DNA of 64,000 bases from Methylosinus sp. H3A (GTDB taxonomy: Bacteria > Pseudomonadota > Alphaproteobacteria > Rhizobiales > Beijerinckiaceae). Numbering within the stretch: position 1 is the first letter of the stretch; each line of letters opens with the position of its first letter. Shown one piece after another: positions 62,344 to 64,000 of the stretch. The notes beneath the pieces are model-generated. The model was not told the origin of the DNA and made no database searches. It saw nothing but the letters and a program-made list of their open reading frames with translations. Location: positions 87,544-151,543 of the forward strand of contig NZ_JADNQW010000007.1 in NCBI RefSeq assembly GCF_015709455.1. The letters are read 5' to 3'. The position numbers and the translations under genes are program-made.

Positions 62344-62801
62344 TTCTTCGCCTGCAACGATAGTTTCAAATGCAGCGGCTGCGACATGTCGGCCGGCGGC
62401 GACGCGCCCACCTCCTGTCGCGTCAGAAGCGCGCGCAACACCTCCGCGTCCGCAGGATCGAATCCCTCCAAATCGACGCGCTCGACCGTCCCATTCGCCA
62501 GAATCCAGAGACGCGCCACGATGGTCGACGGCGAGGCGTTCTGCTGCGAGCGCGCTTCCAGGGACATTCGCAGCCGGCGGGTCTGCTCGCTGTCCTGTCC
62601 GAGCCAGTCCTGAACCCGACGCCCGACGAGCAATGCGTAATCCCGCCATGCGGCGGGAGCGCCGCCCGCCGAGTGGTAGGCGGCGGCCTGTGCCGGCGCG
62701 GCTCCATGGAGCAAGGCGCTCGTAGCGACGATCCCGAGTCCGAGCCGTTTCGCGAGAGCTTCCGTCAATCTATAGAGCGGCGATCGTCTGTGTTGCGCCA
62801 T
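62340..62801 (-). CDS. Periplasmic protein with TonB-C-like domain
   Basis: The 153-residue product has a signal peptide (GLGIVATSALLHGAAPAQA) and a C-terminal domain (VARLWILANGTVERVDLEGF, AEVLRALLTRQEVGASPPAD, PLHLKLSL) resembling the TonB C-terminal fold. The proline-rich linker and ExbBD partners are absent, so it is not a classical TonB. It is followed by the coupled lytic transglycosylase gene and preceded by the T2SS genes after a strong palindrome. Confidence 0.65.
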   Translation of the reverse strand: MAQHRRSPLYRLTEALAKRLGLGIVATSALLHGAAPAQAAAYHSAGGAPAAWRDYALLVGRRVQDWLGQDSEQTRRLRMSLEARSQQNASPSTIVARLWILANGTVERVDLEGFDPADAEVLRALLTRQEVGASPPADMSQPLHLKLSLQAKN

Positions 62802-62813
62802 TGCGACTCTCGT

Positions 62814-62860
62814 CGTCTCGTGAATAGGCCCGCATGCGGGCGCGATCTATTCACGAGACG
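62814..62860. repeat. Nested perfect palindrome
   Basis: A 14-bp perfect inverted repeat (CGTCTCGTGAATAG at 62814-62827 and its complement at 62847-62860) encloses a second 14-bp palindrome (GCCCGCATGCGGGC at 62828-62841). It lies between the T2SS end and the TonB-C-like gene. It could be a terminator-like barrier or an operator; no T-tract adjoins it. Confidence 0.8.
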
Positions 62861-62910
62861 ATGCGCGAGAGCGAAACCCGAAGCGTCACCATAAAAATTC
62901 TTTCGAAAGT

Positions 62911-63369
62911 TTAGCGCTGCGCATTCTTGCGCGCGGTCTTCGTCGTCACGCGCCTCGTCTCGAACATGGCGAATGTCTTGCTGCGCTCATCCTGCCCAAA
63001 AATGATCCGCGTCGGTTCTATCCGTGTTATTTTCCAACCATTTATATCGTCACCGACGCGAGCGGCGCGAACCTTGTCCATCGGATTGGGCCGGATGAAA
63101 GCGCGCGTTCCTTGCGCGTCGGTCAGCACGCCGAGCAGCACGACGGCCGGCGGCTCGGGCGGGGGTGGCGGCGGCTCGGCCTCGCGATGAGCCGTCGGGG
63201 TCGGCGGCGGCCGGCGGCTCGGCGAGAACAAAGGGAGGTCGCGCGTCGCGGCGAACCGCTCGAGCGGCTGGCGCGCCAGCGGATTGGCGTCGACGTGGGC
63301 CGGCGTCTCCTGCGCGGGGACATGCGAGGCGGCGAGAAGGGCGAGAGCGACGAGCAGCGAGCGTCTCAT
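62911..63369 (-). CDS. Type II secretion GspN-type protein
   Basis: The product has 152 residues. ATG 63369 overlaps the GspM stop (ATGA). A signal peptide (SLLVALALLAASHVPA) is followed by a Pro-rich spacer (SRRPPPTPTAHREAEPPP) and a small beta domain (PAVVLLGVLTDAQGTRAFIR, VRAARVGDDINGWKITRIEP, RIIFGQDERSKTFAM). This is the pattern of alphaproteobacterial GspN/GspC-like components. It would contact the secretin in the periplasm. Confidence 0.75.
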   Translation of the reverse strand: MRRSLLVALALLAASHVPAQETPAHVDANPLARQPLERFAATRDLPLFSPSRRPPPTPTAHREAEPPPPPPEPPAVVLLGVLTDAQGTRAFIRPNPMDKVRAARVGDDINGWKITRIEPTRIIFGQDERSKTFAMFETRRVTTKTARKNAQR

Positions 63370-63920
63370 GACGCCGTCCGGCGCCAATGGGCGCGAAGGT
63401 TCAAGGTGACGCGCAAAAGCGGCTGCGAGCCGCCGCGTCGCGCCCCGTCCAGCGGCTGGAGCGAGAACGCCTCGACGAAGACATAAGGCGTCCCCGCCTC
63501 CAGCTCATAGAGCAGCGCCTGCAGCGCCGAGAGCTCCATGTCGAAGGTCGCCTGCAATTGGACGGCGTCGGCCGCCTCCTTGCCCATCGGCGGCGGGGCG
63601 TTGGACGAGGTCAGAGCGGCGTGCTGGGCCGCGACGAGGCGCGTGACATAGGCCTGCAATTGCGCGCCGGCGAGCGCCGCGGTCGGCGCCGCGAGAAGCG
63701 CCGCCTCGGGCGCGACGCCCCGGTCTCCCGGGCCGCCGGCGCGCTTTTGCGCCACTTCGAGCCGCGCCAGCGCGTCGCGACGCTGGGCGTTCTCCTCGGC
63801 CGCGCCGCCACGCCCGGCGAGCGCGAACAGCGCCGCCGCCCCGCAGACGAGGACGAGCCCCGCCAGCGCGCCGAGCGCCGCGCCCTCTTCGCGATTTATC
63901 CGAAGATCATCGAGCCGCAT
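63366..63920 (-). CDS. Type II secretion GspM-type protein
   Basis: The product has 184 residues. ATG 63920 is preceded by GGAGG within the end of the upstream gene. One transmembrane helix (ALGALAGLVLVCGAAALFAL) is followed by a coiled segment and a ferredoxin-like periplasmic domain (LQAYVTRLVAAQHAALTSSN, QLQATFDMELSALQALLYEL, PLLRVTLNLRAHWR). This is the GspM/PilO pattern. GspM stabilises the inner-membrane platform with GspL. Confidence 0.78.
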   Translation of the reverse strand: MRLDDLRINREEGAALGALAGLVLVCGAAALFALAGRGGAAEENAQRRDALARLEVAQKRAGGPGDRGVAPEAALLAAPTAALAGAQLQAYVTRLVAAQHAALTSSNAPPPMGKEAADAVQLQATFDMELSALQALLYELEAGTPYVFVEAFSLQPLDGARRGGSQPLLRVTLNLRAHWRRTAS

Positions 63921-63924
63921 CGCT

Positions 63925-64000
63925 TCATCCTCCCGCCGGAGTGAGGCGCGCCGCGACACGCGCTTCTATGCTGAAAGTGAAGAGCCTGCCGTCGGGGCCC
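63925..64000 (-). CDS. Partial T2SS gene (GspL/PilN-like), C terminus only
   Basis: The last 24 codons on the minus strand (GPDGRLFTFSIEARVAARLT ... AGG, stop at 63925-63927) end 4 bases before the GspM ATG. The position just before gspM suggests GspL, but too little is in the window to be certain. Confidence 0.45.
   Translation of the reverse strand, partial: GPDGRLFTFSIEARVAARLTPAGG

Overview
The window is GC-rich chromosomal DNA of an alphaproteobacterium, most likely of the Hyphomicrobiales. Supporting signs are an Omp25/31-type beta-barrel, a MucR/Ros regulator and many TonB-dependent receptors (TBDRs). The mix of copper/iron-type receptor cassettes, HupE/UreJ permeases and exopolysaccharide islands would suit a methylotroph of the Methylocystaceae, but no marker such as pmoA is present, so that is inference.

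Layout. 1-3.8 kb: a broken STN-type TBDR, an outer-membrane barrel, a lipoprotein and a decayed histidine kinase. 3.8-6.9 kb (minus): a PpiC isomerase followed by three HupE/UreJ-like membrane proteins, with overlapping or closely spaced reading frames. 7.1-8.76 kb: an IS1380 element. 8.8-14.6 kb: an exported PHP-domain phosphoesterase ending in a strong terminator, a small anchored protein, a 2OG-Fe(II) oxygenase and, convergent to these, a spermidine-synthase-like membrane enzyme. 15.0-21.2 kb: a self-contained TonB island, exbD-tonB-TBDR-exbB-cpdB, which couples a private energiser to one receptor and a periplasmic nucleotide phosphodiesterase. 21.3-23.8 kb: an IS3/IS407-type element flanked by a 4-bp GTGC duplication and interrupted by an IS630-type element.

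24.0-31.5 kb (minus): a surface-glycan island with a GT2-CmcI fusion, a double methyltransferase, a secreted beta-helix protein and a GT2-GT4-sulfotransferase fusion. 32-36 kb: a YchJ-like protein, a small protein, topoisomerase III and MucR. 36.4-41.1 kb (minus) and 46.7-50.8 kb (plus): two homologous cassettes of a Cys/His-rich small protein, a TBDR and a PepSY reductase-like protein. The plus cassette is divergent from an OmpR-type two-component system. Between them lie a CHASE2 adenylate cyclase and a FecR-domain protein. 51.0-53.7 kb: a second class III cyclase and a coiled-coil protein.

53.9-59.8 kb is a mobile-element graveyard. It holds a lone type I-C-like CRISPR repeat, an integrase relic, inverted IS6 ends that bracket a glycan module (nucleotide-sugar dehydrogenase relic, Wzy-like polymerase, methyltransferase), and IS6, ISL3 and possible IS66 relics around a MerR regulator. 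59.8-64 kb (minus): a GT2 gene, a small secreted protein, a lytic transglycosylase coupled to a TonB-C-like protein, and the 3' part of a type II secretion operon (GspL-like, GspM, GspN).

Two themes stand out: outer-membrane uptake systems with their own helper proteins, and glycan genes moved around by IS elements.
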